From assembly GCF_001904635.1 (NCBI RefSeq), contig NZ_MRCB01000003.1:59975-123974 (forward strand): a stretch of DNA of 64,000 nt, written 5' to 3'. The stretch's first letter is position 1. Every line of letters starts with the position of its first letter. Shown in pieces: positions 1 to 8,385 of the stretch. Made by a program: the position numbers and the translations under genes. This DNA comes from Hydrococcus rivularis NIES-593 (GTDB taxonomy: Bacteria > Cyanobacteriota > Cyanobacteriia > Cyanobacteriales > Microcystaceae). Under the pieces are notes generated by a model, which saw nothing but the letters and a program-made list of their open reading frames with translations, searched no databases and had not been told where the DNA came from.

Positions 1-256
1 CCTGTCGAATTTGTTCTACACGAAACAAGATTTCTTGCGCTTGCACGAGAACTCGCTTGCCAATTTCGGTAAGAAAGATGCCGTTGCGATCGCGATCGAG
101 CAGCGACACTCGTAACTCTTTCTCTAAGCTAGCGATGGAGTGACTCACTGCTGATTGCGTCATGCCCAGCACCTCACTAGCTGTGGTAAAGCTGCCGACT
201 TCTGCAACCGTTGCGAAAGCTTGAAGCTGCGCCAAGGTTATATGATTTTTTTTCAT
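1..256 (-). CDS. LysR-type transcriptional regulator, N-terminal part (cut by window edge)
   Basis: Reading the minus strand from the ATG at 256 gives about 85 residues with no stop before the window edge. They form a LysR-type winged helix-turn-helix: LAQLQAFATVAEVGSFTTAS, then the recognition helix TQSAVSHSIASLEKEL, then the wing with LTEIGKRVL. This is the DNA-binding half of a LysR regulator. The effector-binding domain lies outside the window, so the target and ligand cannot be judged. LysR genes are often divergent from their target; the gene on the other side here is a pentapeptide-repeat protein almost 400 bp away. Confidence 0.85.
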   Translation of the reverse strand, partial: MKKNHITLAQLQAFATVAEVGSFTTASEVLGMTQSAVSHSIASLEKELRVSLLDRDRNGIFLTEIGKRVLVQAQEILFRVEQIRQ

Positions 257-645
257 TTAAAATGTGAATTTAATAAATTTGACTCATTCTACCGCAGCAA
301 CTATGCTGGTACTGAAAGAACGCTATAAATAAAGCTTATGAAAGCAATTCAAAAAAAATTACCGGATACGACGCTGAGGGGGAACCTCGCATTTTCGAAC
401 TGCCAACCCATCGCTTTTTTCTGGCAAGCTTATTCGTTCCTCAAACTTCATCGACTCCCGAACGACCACATTCACTTGTCAAAGGATTTTTGAACGCTTG
501 TTGCAAAGATCGAGAATAATAAAGTAATTTCCCAGTTGCTCATTTTCAGTGACGAGCAACCATCTCTCACATCTTTCGTTCCTGGGATATTCTCAGGAGC
601 CAATTCAGTCTTGTTGAGGATGTGAAAGAATATAGGAGTTAATCT
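257..645. other. Intergenic region between divergent lysR and pentapeptide gene
   Basis: This 389-bp spacer holds no convincing gene. It contains a 7-bp perfect inverted repeat, GTTGCTC at 535-541 and GAGCAAC at 554-560, with a 12-nt loop and no T-run, so it is more likely a regulatory or RNA structure than a terminator. An AGGAG ribosome-binding site lies just before the ATG at 646. Promoters for both flanking genes must be in here, but none is clear. Confidence 0.5.
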
Positions 646-1158
646 ATGAAAAAAGAATTATCAGGGCTTTATTCTGCTGGCGAGAGGAATTTTTCTGGGA
701 TCGATCTGCGTGGTGTTGATTTAAGCGATACCAAACTGAGAGGGATTGACCTGAGCGGAACTAATTTGGAGGAAGCTAACTTGGATGGTGCCGATCTCAG
801 CGATGCCAATCTTAGCGGTGCTAACCTTAAAGGGGCAAGTCTGGAAGGAACCGATCTCAGTAGAGCTAAACTCGATGGTGCTAACCTGAGTTGGGTTTAT
901 GGGGATAAGACTAACTTTGATGAAGCTTCCTTAGTTGATGCAGACCTCAGCTTTGCCGTACTCTGCCAATGCCGTTTTAACGGGGCTAATCTTAATGGAG
1001 CTAATTTGAGTAATGCCAATTTATTGTATAGCAGCTTTAAGGATGCTAATCTCACTGGTGCTAATTTGATGGGTGCTGTTGAGACACAAGGATGCAGCGA
1101 TGCTATCTTGCAATTCACGGTTATGCCGGATGGGAGTATGCGAAGCGATCGCGAGTAG
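646..1158 (+). CDS. Pentapeptide-repeat protein (170 aa)
   Basis: Nearly the whole protein is tandem A(D/N)LXX pentapeptides (for example LDGADLSDANLSGANLKGAS), running from about residue 17 to 145. Such repeats fold as a right-handed quadrilateral beta-helix. A gap near residues 83-90 (WVYGDKTNF) breaks the pattern once. There is no signal peptide or membrane segment, so the protein is predicted to be cytosolic. Cyanobacteria carry many such proteins and the function of most is unknown; nothing here points to a gyrase-protecting (Qnr-like) role specifically. The start is supported by an AGGAG site 7-8 nt upstream. Confidence 0.9.
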   Translation: MKKELSGLYSAGERNFSGIDLRGVDLSDTKLRGIDLSGTNLEEANLDGADLSDANLSGANLKGASLEGTDLSRAKLDGANLSWVYGDKTNFDEASLVDADLSFAVLCQCRFNGANLNGANLSNANLLYSSFKDANLTGANLMGAVETQGCSDAILQFTVMPDGSMRSDRE

Positions 1159-1194
1159 GTAAGGATGAGAAGAATTCAGACAGAAAAGCTAACG

Positions 1195-1803
1195 TTATTT
1201 TAAATTAGTAGACTGACAAAAAGCATCGTCAATCTGGCGAAACAAATTTTCTAAGGTAGAAGAATTATCTAAAATGACATCAGCCCAAGCCACTTTTTCT
1301 TCTATAGGGATTTGACTTTGAATGCGAGCGATCGCTTGCTCTTTACTTAGCTTATCGCGTTCGATTAAGCGTCTAATTTGCTCTTGAGAAGAACAATAAA
1401 CTAACCAGATTTCAGTAGTTAGATCGGTCATTTTCGCTTCAAACAAAAGCGGAATTGCTAAAACTATTGTCTGGGCATCTGTTCGCTCTATTTCAGATTG
1501 AAAGCGGTTGCGGACATAAGGGTGAATTTGTGATTCTAGCCAGTTTTTTTCTTCTAAGTTATTAAAAATAATTTCGCCTAGTTGCTGGCGATTTAGATTT
1601 CCATCAGGCAGTCGAACGCGATCGCCATAGCGTTTGAAAATATTCAATAAAATCGGCGAATTGGCTTGAACAGCTTCTCTCGCATAAAGATCGGCATCGA
1701 GAATAGGAAGCTGATAAGTATCGGCTAGATAGCGAGAAACCGTGCTTTTGCCAGTAGCAATTCCGCCTGTTAGACCAATTAATCGCCTCAAATTATTAGA
1801 CAT
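1195..1803 (-). CDS. coaE: Dephospho-CoA kinase
   Basis: CoaE phosphorylates the 3'-hydroxyl of dephospho-CoA with ATP, the last step of coenzyme A synthesis, in the cytosol. The protein begins with the P-loop GGIATGKS (residues 13-20). It continues with the family-typical DADLYAREAV segment and an IPLLFEAKM stretch in the substrate-binding region. At 202 aa it has the normal family length. It is a single gene, convergent with the upstream pentapeptide gene (36-bp gap) and divergent from the zinc-ribbon gene at 1939. Confidence 0.95.
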   Translation of the reverse strand: MSNNLRRLIGLTGGIATGKSTVSRYLADTYQLPILDADLYAREAVQANSPILLNIFKRYGDRVRLPDGNLNRQQLGEIIFNNLEEKNWLESQIHPYVRNRFQSEIERTDAQTIVLAIPLLFEAKMTDLTTEIWLVYCSSQEQIRRLIERDKLSKEQAIARIQSQIPIEEKVAWADVILDNSSTLENLFRQIDDAFCQSTNLK

Positions 1804-1938
1804 TTATTTAAATTGTATAAAAAACCCAAAAATTACCTTAAAAATTTACTAAGAAAAGGTTAGCGTTCTCGTAATGACTTCTGCTGCTGGCTCGGTTAAT
1901 CTAGAAACAAAAGATTTATTCATAGATAAATAAATAAC

Positions 1939-2337
1939 ATGAAACCTATTACCTGTCCTAAGTGTAGGGCAAAACTGGAAAGCTTTGTCTATCAGGGAAT
2001 AGAAATCGATCGCTGCCCTAAGTGCGCTGGAATTTGGCTGGACTCTTTAGAAGCCGAACGGCTCAAAATGATTCAGGGTTCCGAAAGCGTAGACATTGGC
2101 GTCTCTGCTACAGGCATGAGCTGCGCTTGCAGCGAAAAAGAACTCAAATGTCCCAAATGCCATGCCAAAATGATACGAATGCTGGATATTGACCTATATG
2201 CCATTTGGTACGAACAATGTTCCAAATGTCGCGGAATTTGGTTTGATGCTGGCGAATTCAAAAAATTTAAGCAAAATTTTCAGCCGAAAAGTATTTTCGA
2301 TCGAACAGTACGAGTTTTTAACCCCAAACAGAAATGA
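1939..2337 (+). CDS. Zinc-ribbon protein with two TFIIB-type zinc fingers
   Basis: The 132-aa protein contains two related zinc-binding units. The first is CPKCRAKL...DRCPKCAGIWLD (about residues 6-36) and the second CPKCHAKM...EQCSKCRGIWFD (about 71-102). The CxxC...CxxCxGIWxD pattern matches the zf-TFIIB domain found in small bacterial proteins of unknown role. A linker with CSACSEKE-like composition and a basic tail complete it. No catalytic domain is present; nucleic-acid or protein binding is an inference only. It lies 64 bp upstream of the flavin reductase gene on the same strand and could share a transcript with it. Confidence 0.85.
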   Translation: MKPITCPKCRAKLESFVYQGIEIDRCPKCAGIWLDSLEAERLKMIQGSESVDIGVSATGMSCACSEKELKCPKCHAKMIRMLDIDLYAIWYEQCSKCRGIWFDAGEFKKFKQNFQPKSIFDRTVRVFNPKQK

Positions 2338-2401
2338 ATCAAAAAATCTGTAAAGATTGATAGACTAATTTCGAGAGAAGGAATTAGGGAGAAGAACAAC
2401 C

Positions 2402-2884
2402 TTGCTAGACGAACAAGCGAAAAAAACAATGCTGCGCAAGATCCCCCACGGACTTTACATCTGTGGGGTGAAAGATGGGGAGGAACTCAATGGTTTTACC
2501 GCTAGTTGGGTAATGCAAGCTTCCTTCGAGCCGCCCCTAGTCGTCAATTGCGTGAAAAATGATTCTATCTCCCATGAAATGATTAAAAAAAGCGGGGTAT
2601 TTGCCATCAGTTTTCTTGAAGATGGACAAAAAGACTTAGCTGCAAAATTTTTTAAGCGCAAACGTCGTGTAGGCAATAAATTCGATGACGTAGAGTTTTA
2701 CGAAGGTGCAGCGACGGGCTGTCCCATTATTAAAGATTCGCTTGGCTATATTGAATGTCAAGTAATCGATGCCGTAGCCAAAGGCGATCACACCGTTTTT
2801 GTCGGTCAAGTAATCGCTGCCGGCATCCACCGCGAAGGCAATCCCCTACTGCTCGAAAGCACGGGTTGGCAATATGGAGGATGA
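2402..2884 (+). CDS. Flavin reductase domain protein
   Basis: This 160-aa protein matches the FMN-binding split-barrel flavin reductase domain: IPHGLYICG at the N-terminus, NGFTASWVMQASFEPPLV with the FMN-phosphate-contacting stretch, then SISHEMIKKSGVFAISFL. A similar module forms the C-terminus of cyanobacterial flavodiiron proteins, but here it stands alone. It should reduce flavin with NAD(P)H or bind FMN. The start is TTG at 2402 with AGGGAG upstream; an in-frame ATG at codon 9 is an alternative. It is followed at 33 bp by the tautomerase-like gene, so the two are probably co-transcribed. Confidence 0.85.
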   Translation: MLDEQAKKTMLRKIPHGLYICGVKDGEELNGFTASWVMQASFEPPLVVNCVKNDSISHEMIKKSGVFAISFLEDGQKDLAAKFFKRKRRVGNKFDDVEFYEGAATGCPIIKDSLGYIECQVIDAVAKGDHTVFVGQVIAAGIHREGNPLLLESTGWQYGG

Positions 2885-2916
2885 CCGAATAATTCGTTAA
2901 TTACCAATTACTAGCT

Positions 2917-3267
2917 ATGCCATTAATTAAAGTTCAATCATCTGTTGCCGCACCAGATTCAACTACTGTAGACGAACTGCTCAAAAGTCTTTCGGCGAAG
3001 TTGGCAAAGCATCTGGGAAAACCAGAATCCTATGTCATGACATCGTTTGAGCCAAATGTAAAAATGAGTTTTGGAGGAACGTTTGAGCCAACGTGTTACA
3101 TCGAAGTGAAAAGCGTTGGCAAGATGTCTCCCTCGCAAACGCAGGCGATGAGTCAAGACTTTTGCCAGCAAATTCAAGAGAAGTTAGGAGTTGCTAAAAA
3201 TCGAACCTATATCGAGTTCAATAATTCTGAAGGGTCAATGTGGGGATGGAATGGCTCGACTTTTTAA
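2917..3267 (+). CDS. MIF / phenylpyruvate tautomerase-like protein
   Basis: The 116-aa protein starts MPLIKVQSS, placing Pro2 where the tautomerase superfamily has its catalytic N-terminal proline. It continues with the MIF-type pattern: KLAKHLGKPESYVMTSFEP in the middle, and NRTYIEFNNSEGSMWGWNGSTF at the end, matching the conserved C-terminal N-W-G-F region of MIF family members. Family length is about 115 aa. Keto-enol tautomerisation of phenylpyruvate is the usual in vitro activity; the physiological substrate in bacteria is unclear. It sits just downstream of the flavin reductase gene. Confidence 0.88.
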   Translation: MPLIKVQSSVAAPDSTTVDELLKSLSAKLAKHLGKPESYVMTSFEPNVKMSFGGTFEPTCYIEVKSVGKMSPSQTQAMSQDFCQQIQEKLGVAKNRTYIEFNNSEGSMWGWNGSTF

Positions 3268-3292
3268 TCGTACTCACTAATTCTCAACTGAG

Positions 3293-4795
3293 ATGACATC
3301 AACTCCCCAACAACAACCGCCAACCTCTAAAAGATCCCTTCAGCGCTTCGATCGCATTGTTCTCGGTGCTATTTTAGTGCTGTGCGTGCTGATAGGCATC
3401 GTTCTTTTGCAAGGCGATCGCGTTCCCTTGCGCGTTACTGAGTTTAGCTGGGAAGATAAGATCGTAGGGGTGAACGACCGTTGGTTTACGCTGGGGTTTA
3501 ATCGTCTTGTCGATCGCGAAAGCGTAGAAAAAAATCTTATCATCGAACCTCCTTTGCCGGGAAAAATTAGCTGGACGGGACGAAAATTAACGTATACGCT
3601 TGCCAAACCGCCAACTTATGGCAATAATTATCAACTCAGTCTGGCGAGGATAAAACAACTCAACAGCGATCGCGTCGGGGAATCTTATGCCAATGTCTTT
3701 AAAAGTCGCGATCGCGCCTTTGTCTACATAAGCATGGCGGACAAAGAGAGAGGGCAATTAGTTCTCGTCAATCTCACTCGCAAGAGAAGAGACGCACTCA
3801 CGCCTGGCGATTTAATCGTCACCCATTTTGAAATTTATCCCGATGGCGACAAAATATTATTTTCTGCTTTCGAGCGAGGGAGCGGAAATCAAGGATTTGA
3901 AAAACAACAACTTTATACCGTCTCGACGGGACTAAATTTTCAATCTTCCAAGTCAGTCGAACGCCTGGGAAGAATTCAGCGCATTTTAGATGCCAAAGAC
4001 TACCAAAATCTCAAATTTGACCTATCCGATAACGGCAAAACCATCGTCGTTCAACGGGTAAATAGAAACAATCCGGCTGACTCTGGATTGTGGGTAATTC
4101 CAGAAAACGGTCAACCGAGACCGCTAGGATTGTCAGGAAATAATTTTCTCGTTGCACCCGATGGCAAGACAGTTGCAGTTGCTCAGCGAGGAGGCATAGC
4201 GACGCTTCCCCTAACGCCAGAAGGGGGAGAATCGAAATTTTTGCCCGCTTATGAAGCTATCGTCGGGTTTTCTAAAGATGGCTCCCAGCAATTTCTCGTC
4301 AAAGATAATGCCGATTACACGCGATCGCTAGTACTCATCAATAAGGAAGGCGAGGCAAAACCCCTGTTTCAAACCCTAGCTCCGGTTGTCAATTGCCAGT
4401 TAGAACCGCGAGAAGAAAGACTTCTCTACTGTCTTAAAATAGGTTTAGTTCAAAGAGGCGAGCAACAAATCGATCGAGAGGCTTATATAGCCGCGATCGA
4501 CCTAGAAACGATGAAAGAAGTTCCCATACTGGGATTGCCTAACTATCAAAACGTTAGCCTGAGCATGTCTCCCGATGGAATGGTATTGCTGTTCGACCAA
4601 CTTTTTACTAACATCGCCGTTGCCAATGCCGAAATCAGAACTGATAGCGGAGAGGCAATTTTGAAAGGAAGCCTCTGGCTATTTCCCTTACCAGAACTCC
4701 AAACAATTCAAGCAGACTCGAAACCACCTAAGTTCGATCCGAAAAAACTAGAAGAATTAGAAGACCCTGGTTATCAGCCAAAATGGATTCCTTGA
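3293..4795 (+). CDS. Membrane-anchored protein with Ig-like and beta-propeller-like regions
   Basis: This 500-aa protein has a basic N-terminus followed by one transmembrane segment (about residues 24-44, IVLGAILVLCVLIGIVLLQG). Next is a region with the look of an SbsA-type bacterial Ig-like domain (about 50-130: NDRWFTLGFNRLVDRESV...IEPPLPGKISWTGRKLTYTL). The rest repeats SPDG/APDGK/FSKDGS motifs, as in WD40-like or TolB-like propellers. It is probably an anchored periplasmic protein. No catalytic motif is visible and the function is unknown. It starts 25 bp after the MIF-like gene, on the same strand. Confidence 0.7.
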   Translation: MTSTPQQQPPTSKRSLQRFDRIVLGAILVLCVLIGIVLLQGDRVPLRVTEFSWEDKIVGVNDRWFTLGFNRLVDRESVEKNLIIEPPLPGKISWTGRKLTYTLAKPPTYGNNYQLSLARIKQLNSDRVGESYANVFKSRDRAFVYISMADKERGQLVLVNLTRKRRDALTPGDLIVTHFEIYPDGDKILFSAFERGSGNQGFEKQQLYTVSTGLNFQSSKSVERLGRIQRILDAKDYQNLKFDLSDNGKTIVVQRVNRNNPADSGLWVIPENGQPRPLGLSGNNFLVAPDGKTVAVAQRGGIATLPLTPEGGESKFLPAYEAIVGFSKDGSQQFLVKDNADYTRSLVLINKEGEAKPLFQTLAPVVNCQLEPREERLLYCLKIGLVQRGEQQIDREAYIAAIDLETMKEVPILGLPNYQNVSLSMSPDGMVLLFDQLFTNIAVANAEIRTDSGEAILKGSLWLFPLPELQTIQADSKPPKFDPKKLEELEDPGYQPKWIP

Positions 4796-4848
4796 GTCAG
4801 TAATCAGTAATCAGTGTATGGTTGTCAATTGTTAGTTATAAATTATCG

Positions 4849-5037
4849 ATGAGTAATGAAGAGTTAGCAAGCAGGAGTCTAATATATAACAAAGCCTATA
4901 TGTTTGCTCTCAGAATTTTTAATGCCTATAAATATCTTAATCACCATAAAAATGAGTTTATTTTATCTAAATAGTTGATTAGAAGTAGTACATCAATTGG
5001 AGCTAATATTGCTGAAGCAAATGGTAACGATCGTTGA
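4849..5037 (+). pseudogene. Broken four-helix-bundle (S23 / 23S rRNA intervening-sequence-type) gene
   Basis: An ATG at 4849 opens a frame reading NKAYMFALRIFNAYKYL...NEFILSK, then a TAG at 4972-4974, then LIRSSTSIGANIAEANG and a TGA at 5035. Intact family members read SKQLLRSGTSIGANIAEA across this point, so the TAG replaces the conserved Gln (CAG to TAG). The second half of the protein is missing and replaced by a GC-rich palindromic repeat. The gene is therefore a nonsense-mutated and truncated relic. Confidence 0.75.
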
Positions 5038-5041
5038 TAAC

Positions 5042-5111
5042 TGTACGGGCGGGTTTGGAGTTATCCCTATCGAATCAGATTGGTTGCCTTGACCATTAAA
5101 CGCGCTCCTAC
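5042..5111. repeat. GGGCGGGTTT imperfect palindromic repeat, copy 1
   Basis: The left arm GTACGGGCGGGTTT and right arm AAACGCGCTCCTAC are near-complementary (11 of 14). The same arms recur at 41979-42046, and one half of the element recurs at 28755-28797. This copy directly abuts the four-helix-bundle relic, suggesting it arrived at, or caused, the truncation. Confidence 0.6.
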
Positions 5112-5130
5112 TGATAACTGATAACTGACT

Positions 5131-5772
5131 ATGCTGAGACCAGAACAACGCAATAAATTAGACGACACGGACGACACGCTTTTTTATTCTTTTCCCCGTC
5201 TTGTCACTCACGTCGATGAGGGATTTATCGAGCAACTGACAAATCTCTATCGAGAAAGACTCAAACCTAACACGCGCATTCTCGATTTGATGAGCAGTTG
5301 GGTTTCTCATTTGCCAGAAGAGATAGAATTCGCCCATGTCGAAGGACACGGCATGAACGAAGAGGAATTGGCAAAAAATCCTCGATTGAATCATTATTTC
5401 GTGCAAGATCTCAATGCCAATCCCAAGCTACCTCTCGCAGATGGGGATTTTGATGCCGTTCTCATTGCAGTTTCCGTGCAATATTTGCAATATCCCGAAG
5501 CGATCTTCTCCGAAATTCATCGCGTTCTCAAACCAGAGGGAATTGCGATCGTCAGTTTTTCCAATCGTATGTTCTATCAAAAAGCGATCGCGGCTTGGCG
5601 AGATGGCACGGACATGAGCCGAATTGAATTAGTCAAACGCTATTTTAGATCCGTCCCCGGCTTTAGCGAACCAGAAGTCATCGCTCGTGCCTCCACCATG
5701 CCCAGTTTTCTACAAATGCTGGGCATGATGGGAGCAGATCCTTTCTATGCAGTTCTTGCCAAACGTTTGTAA
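5131..5772 (+). CDS. SAM-dependent methyltransferase (class I, Methyltransf_11-like)
   Basis: The 213-aa protein has the class I Rossmann methyltransferase layout. NTRILDLMSSWVSHLP stands at the SAM-binding motif I position, although the usual glycine-rich DxGxG is not well conserved. LPLADGDFDAVLIAVSVQYL follows at motif IV, then the post-motif FSEIHRVLKPEGIAIVSFSNRMF typical of Methyltransf_11. The substrate cannot be read from sequence. It is preceded by repeat DNA and followed by a shared bidirectional terminator against the EF-G-like gene. Confidence 0.82.
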   Translation: MLRPEQRNKLDDTDDTLFYSFPRLVTHVDEGFIEQLTNLYRERLKPNTRILDLMSSWVSHLPEEIEFAHVEGHGMNEEELAKNPRLNHYFVQDLNANPKLPLADGDFDAVLIAVSVQYLQYPEAIFSEIHRVLKPEGIAIVSFSNRMFYQKAIAAWRDGTDMSRIELVKRYFRSVPGFSEPEVIARASTMPSFLQMLGMMGADPFYAVLAKRL

Positions 5773-5784
5773 ATTTGAACAGAT

Positions 5785-5811
5785 AAATGAGTGGGCATTG
5801 CCCACCCATTT
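5785..5811. terminator. Bidirectional terminator between convergent genes
   Basis: AAATG-A-GTGGGC (5785-5796) pairs with GCCCAC-C-CATTT (5800-5811) around an ATT loop, leaving one A-C mismatch. A/T-rich ends give T-tracts on both strands. It sits between the ends of the methyltransferase and EF-G-like genes. Confidence 0.75.
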
Positions 5812-5831
5812 ATTAATATTGCCTGTCTCGA

Positions 5832-7877
5832 TCAACTCTTCCCATTCCCATTGCTAGCGCTTGCCAGAACGGTTTCCGTAAGTTTTTCGGGCACTTCTTG
5901 CAGGTGGTCGTATTGCCACGTAAAGGTGCCAACGCCCATGGTCAGCGATCGCAACTCAATGATAAAGTTGTGCATTTCAGCTTGGGGTAAGTATGCCGTC
6001 ACGCGATCCCAACCTTTCCAGTCTTCTCGTCCTTCATAACCGAGAATTTGCCCTCGCCGTCCGCTGACTAGCTGTAGTGCCTTGGAGGTAAATTCAGAAG
6101 GTACGGATACAGCAATCATGAGAATCGGCTCTAGGAGTATCGGCTGGCACTTAGGCATCCCTTCTGTCATTGCGATGCGAGCCGCTTGTTTGAACGCTTG
6201 CTCGGAACTGTCTACAGTGTGATAGGAGCCATCGGTGAGGGTAACATCGACATCGACCACCGGAAAACCTAAAGGTCCGTGTTCGAGGTACTCGCGCACG
6301 CCCGTTTCCACGCCTGGAATGTACTGCTTGGGAACCACGCCGCCTACGATGGTTTCGTGAAAGTGAAAGCCTTCTCCTCGCGGCAGGGGTTTGATATCCA
6401 AATAGACATCTCCAAAAGCGCCGTGACCGCCCGTTTGATGTTTGTAGCGTCCGTGGGACTTGGTCGCCTGACGAATGGTTTCTTTATAAGGAACTTGGGG
6501 TAAATGGGTTGTCATGGGCAGGTTGTACTTGCGGCGCAGACGATCTAGAGCAACTTGGAGATGAATTTCTCCCTGTCCCCAGAGAATCACTTCCTTAGTA
6601 TCCCCGTGTTGCTCCCAATATAGCGAGGGATCTTCTTCGATCAGTTTGCCCATCGCTGCGCTGAGTTTCACTTCATCTTTGCGGTTTTCCGGAGTAATTG
6701 CCAAGGCATAGACGGGTTCTAGCTTTTCTGCTTGAGGCAATTGGGGAACTTTTTTCTGATTCGAGCTAGTCAGGATATCTCCTGTTTGGATGCCTTCCAA
6801 ACGACCGATGGCAATAATTTCTCCCGCAAACGCTCGTCCGATTGGCTGTTGTTGCTGTCCCATCATCCGATAGATGCCGCCCGCACGAACGCCATTAAGC
6901 GCCATGCCGTCGGTAACTTCCCCTTGCCAAACTCTGACCAGAGAGAGTCGTCCACCTTGGGGAGTAAAGTAGGTTTTGAGAACTTGTACTATCGTGTTGT
7001 CCTTGTCTGCGGCAGTTAGTCCGCGACGTTCGGCTGTTACTGTGGGGGCGGGAGCTTCTTTAATTAGGGCATCCAACAGGGGAAGCACGCCATAATCTTG
7101 CTCGGCAATGCCCAAAAATACAGGCACGATTTGGTCTGCGCCTAGCTCTTTCTTCAAGTCTTGGAGAATTTCTTCTTGGGGGGGGTCTATATCTTCGAGC
7201 AGTTCTTCTAGTAAATGGTCGTCAAAGTCTGCTAAGGTTTCCAGCATTTCAGTGCGGGCTGCCTTTTCCTCGTCTTTGAGGTGTTCGGGAAGAGGGACGG
7301 GATCGGCAGGACTGCCTGCGTGGTAGTGATAAGCTTGTTCGGTAACGAGGTCGATATAGCCAACTAGCTCTTCTCCCTGGTAAATGGGGTATTGTTGGGG
7401 AATTAACGGACGGCTCGACACCTCTCGAAGAGCGTGGAGAACATCCATAAAGCCGTTCTTCGACCGATCCATTTTGTTGATGAAAACCAGGTGAGGAATT
7501 TCCCAGTCGTCGAGGAATTTGAATAGAGGCGATAAGGTTAGGACGCGATCGATGACGGGTTCGCAAACGATAATAGCTGCTCCTGCCCCGACTAAAGCAT
7601 TATAGGTTTCTTGAGCAAACTCGATGGAACCGGGACAATCGAGAAAGGTAAAGTTGATGTCTTGATAAGTTGCACTGGCAGCGGTGACTTCTACGCTCAT
7701 TTGGCGTTCCTTGGCTTCTGGAGAACTGTCGCCAACGGTATTGCCATCTTTAATGCTGCCTTTGCGAGTGGTTGCACCCGCCAAAAATAACAAACTTTCT
7801 AGTAAAGTGGTCTTTCCACTTGAGTATGGACCAACAATCGCTACATTACGGGTATTTTCGAGGACTTTTTGGTTCAT
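5832..7877 (-). CDS. Elongation factor G-like translational GTPase (EF-G paralogue)
   Basis: The 681-aa protein has the EF-G domain order: a G domain with P-loop GPYSSGKTT (about residues 16-24), DCPG in place of the DTPGH-type G3 motif, and NKMD (G4); then domain II, and the IV/V region with QTGGHGAFGDVYLDIKPL and GYEGREDW. The changed G3 motif and overall divergence mark it as an EF-G-like paralogue rather than the housekeeping fusA. Its role is uncertain. I chose the ATG at 7877, preceded by GGGGGTG, over the longer frame that opens at 7922. Confidence 0.88.
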   Translation of the reverse strand: MNQKVLENTRNVAIVGPYSSGKTTLLESLLFLAGATTRKGSIKDGNTVGDSSPEAKERQMSVEVTAASATYQDINFTFLDCPGSIEFAQETYNALVGAGAAIIVCEPVIDRVLTLSPLFKFLDDWEIPHLVFINKMDRSKNGFMDVLHALREVSSRPLIPQQYPIYQGEELVGYIDLVTEQAYHYHAGSPADPVPLPEHLKDEEKAARTEMLETLADFDDHLLEELLEDIDPPQEEILQDLKKELGADQIVPVFLGIAEQDYGVLPLLDALIKEAPAPTVTAERRGLTAADKDNTIVQVLKTYFTPQGGRLSLVRVWQGEVTDGMALNGVRAGGIYRMMGQQQQPIGRAFAGEIIAIGRLEGIQTGDILTSSNQKKVPQLPQAEKLEPVYALAITPENRKDEVKLSAAMGKLIEEDPSLYWEQHGDTKEVILWGQGEIHLQVALDRLRRKYNLPMTTHLPQVPYKETIRQATKSHGRYKHQTGGHGAFGDVYLDIKPLPRGEGFHFHETIVGGVVPKQYIPGVETGVREYLEHGPLGFPVVDVDVTLTDGSYHTVDSSEQAFKQAARIAMTEGMPKCQPILLEPILMIAVSVPSEFTSKALQLVSGRRGQILGYEGREDWKGWDRVTAYLPQAEMHNFIIELRSLTMGVGTFTWQYDHLQEVPEKLTETVLASASNGNGKS

Positions 7878-8385
7878 AAATTCACCCCCAAGAGTAAAAC
7901 TCGATTGAATTGAGCTATACAATTTCTTCAGGATTTATTACTTCATTTGTGTGCTTACTCCTTACAAATCGCGCTCAAAAGTATTTACTATGATTTGTGA
8001 GCGTAGCGCATTCTTGGGGCAAATATGCAAAACTTGCAACTTCTTTTAAAGCAAACTCTATACAATATTAAATAAGTTAAACGAATGTTAACTATTAATA
8101 AAAAGCTTTAAGTTAAATAAAATTAGATCGGAGAAAAATCAAAGCTAATCTATGAAGATTAATTAAAAGTTTGGCTAGATAAAAGACCTTAAAGGTAGCG
8201 GTTCGAGCCTCTCAAGAACGCGATCGCGCGAGCAGCCCATACGGAGCAATAATTGGGAATTGAATTGACTTGCAGCATGTTGAAATCCTGTAAATTAATG
8301 TTTCATTATTAACGGTTGCGTTACTCTTAAAAAATTTTGGGGAACTTTAAATGTGATTGAAGTCACTATTTGGTAAAAATTCCTG
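7878..8385. other. Intergenic region between divergent genes
   Basis: This AT-rich 508-bp spacer separates the EF-G-like gene (minus) from the GAF-PAS-GGDEF-EAL gene (plus). It contains HIP1-type GCGATCGC sequence near 8220 but no plausible reading frame, tRNA or strong hairpin. Promoters for both genes should be here; no -35/-10 pair stands out. Confidence 0.5.

Noticed and set aside
5791..6039. Plus-strand ORF over the EF-G-like gene end
   Set aside because: It is antisense to a well-supported gene and has no domain.
8190..8240. GGTTCGAGCC, resembling a tRNA T-arm
   Set aside because: No acceptor, D- or anticodon arm can be built around it.
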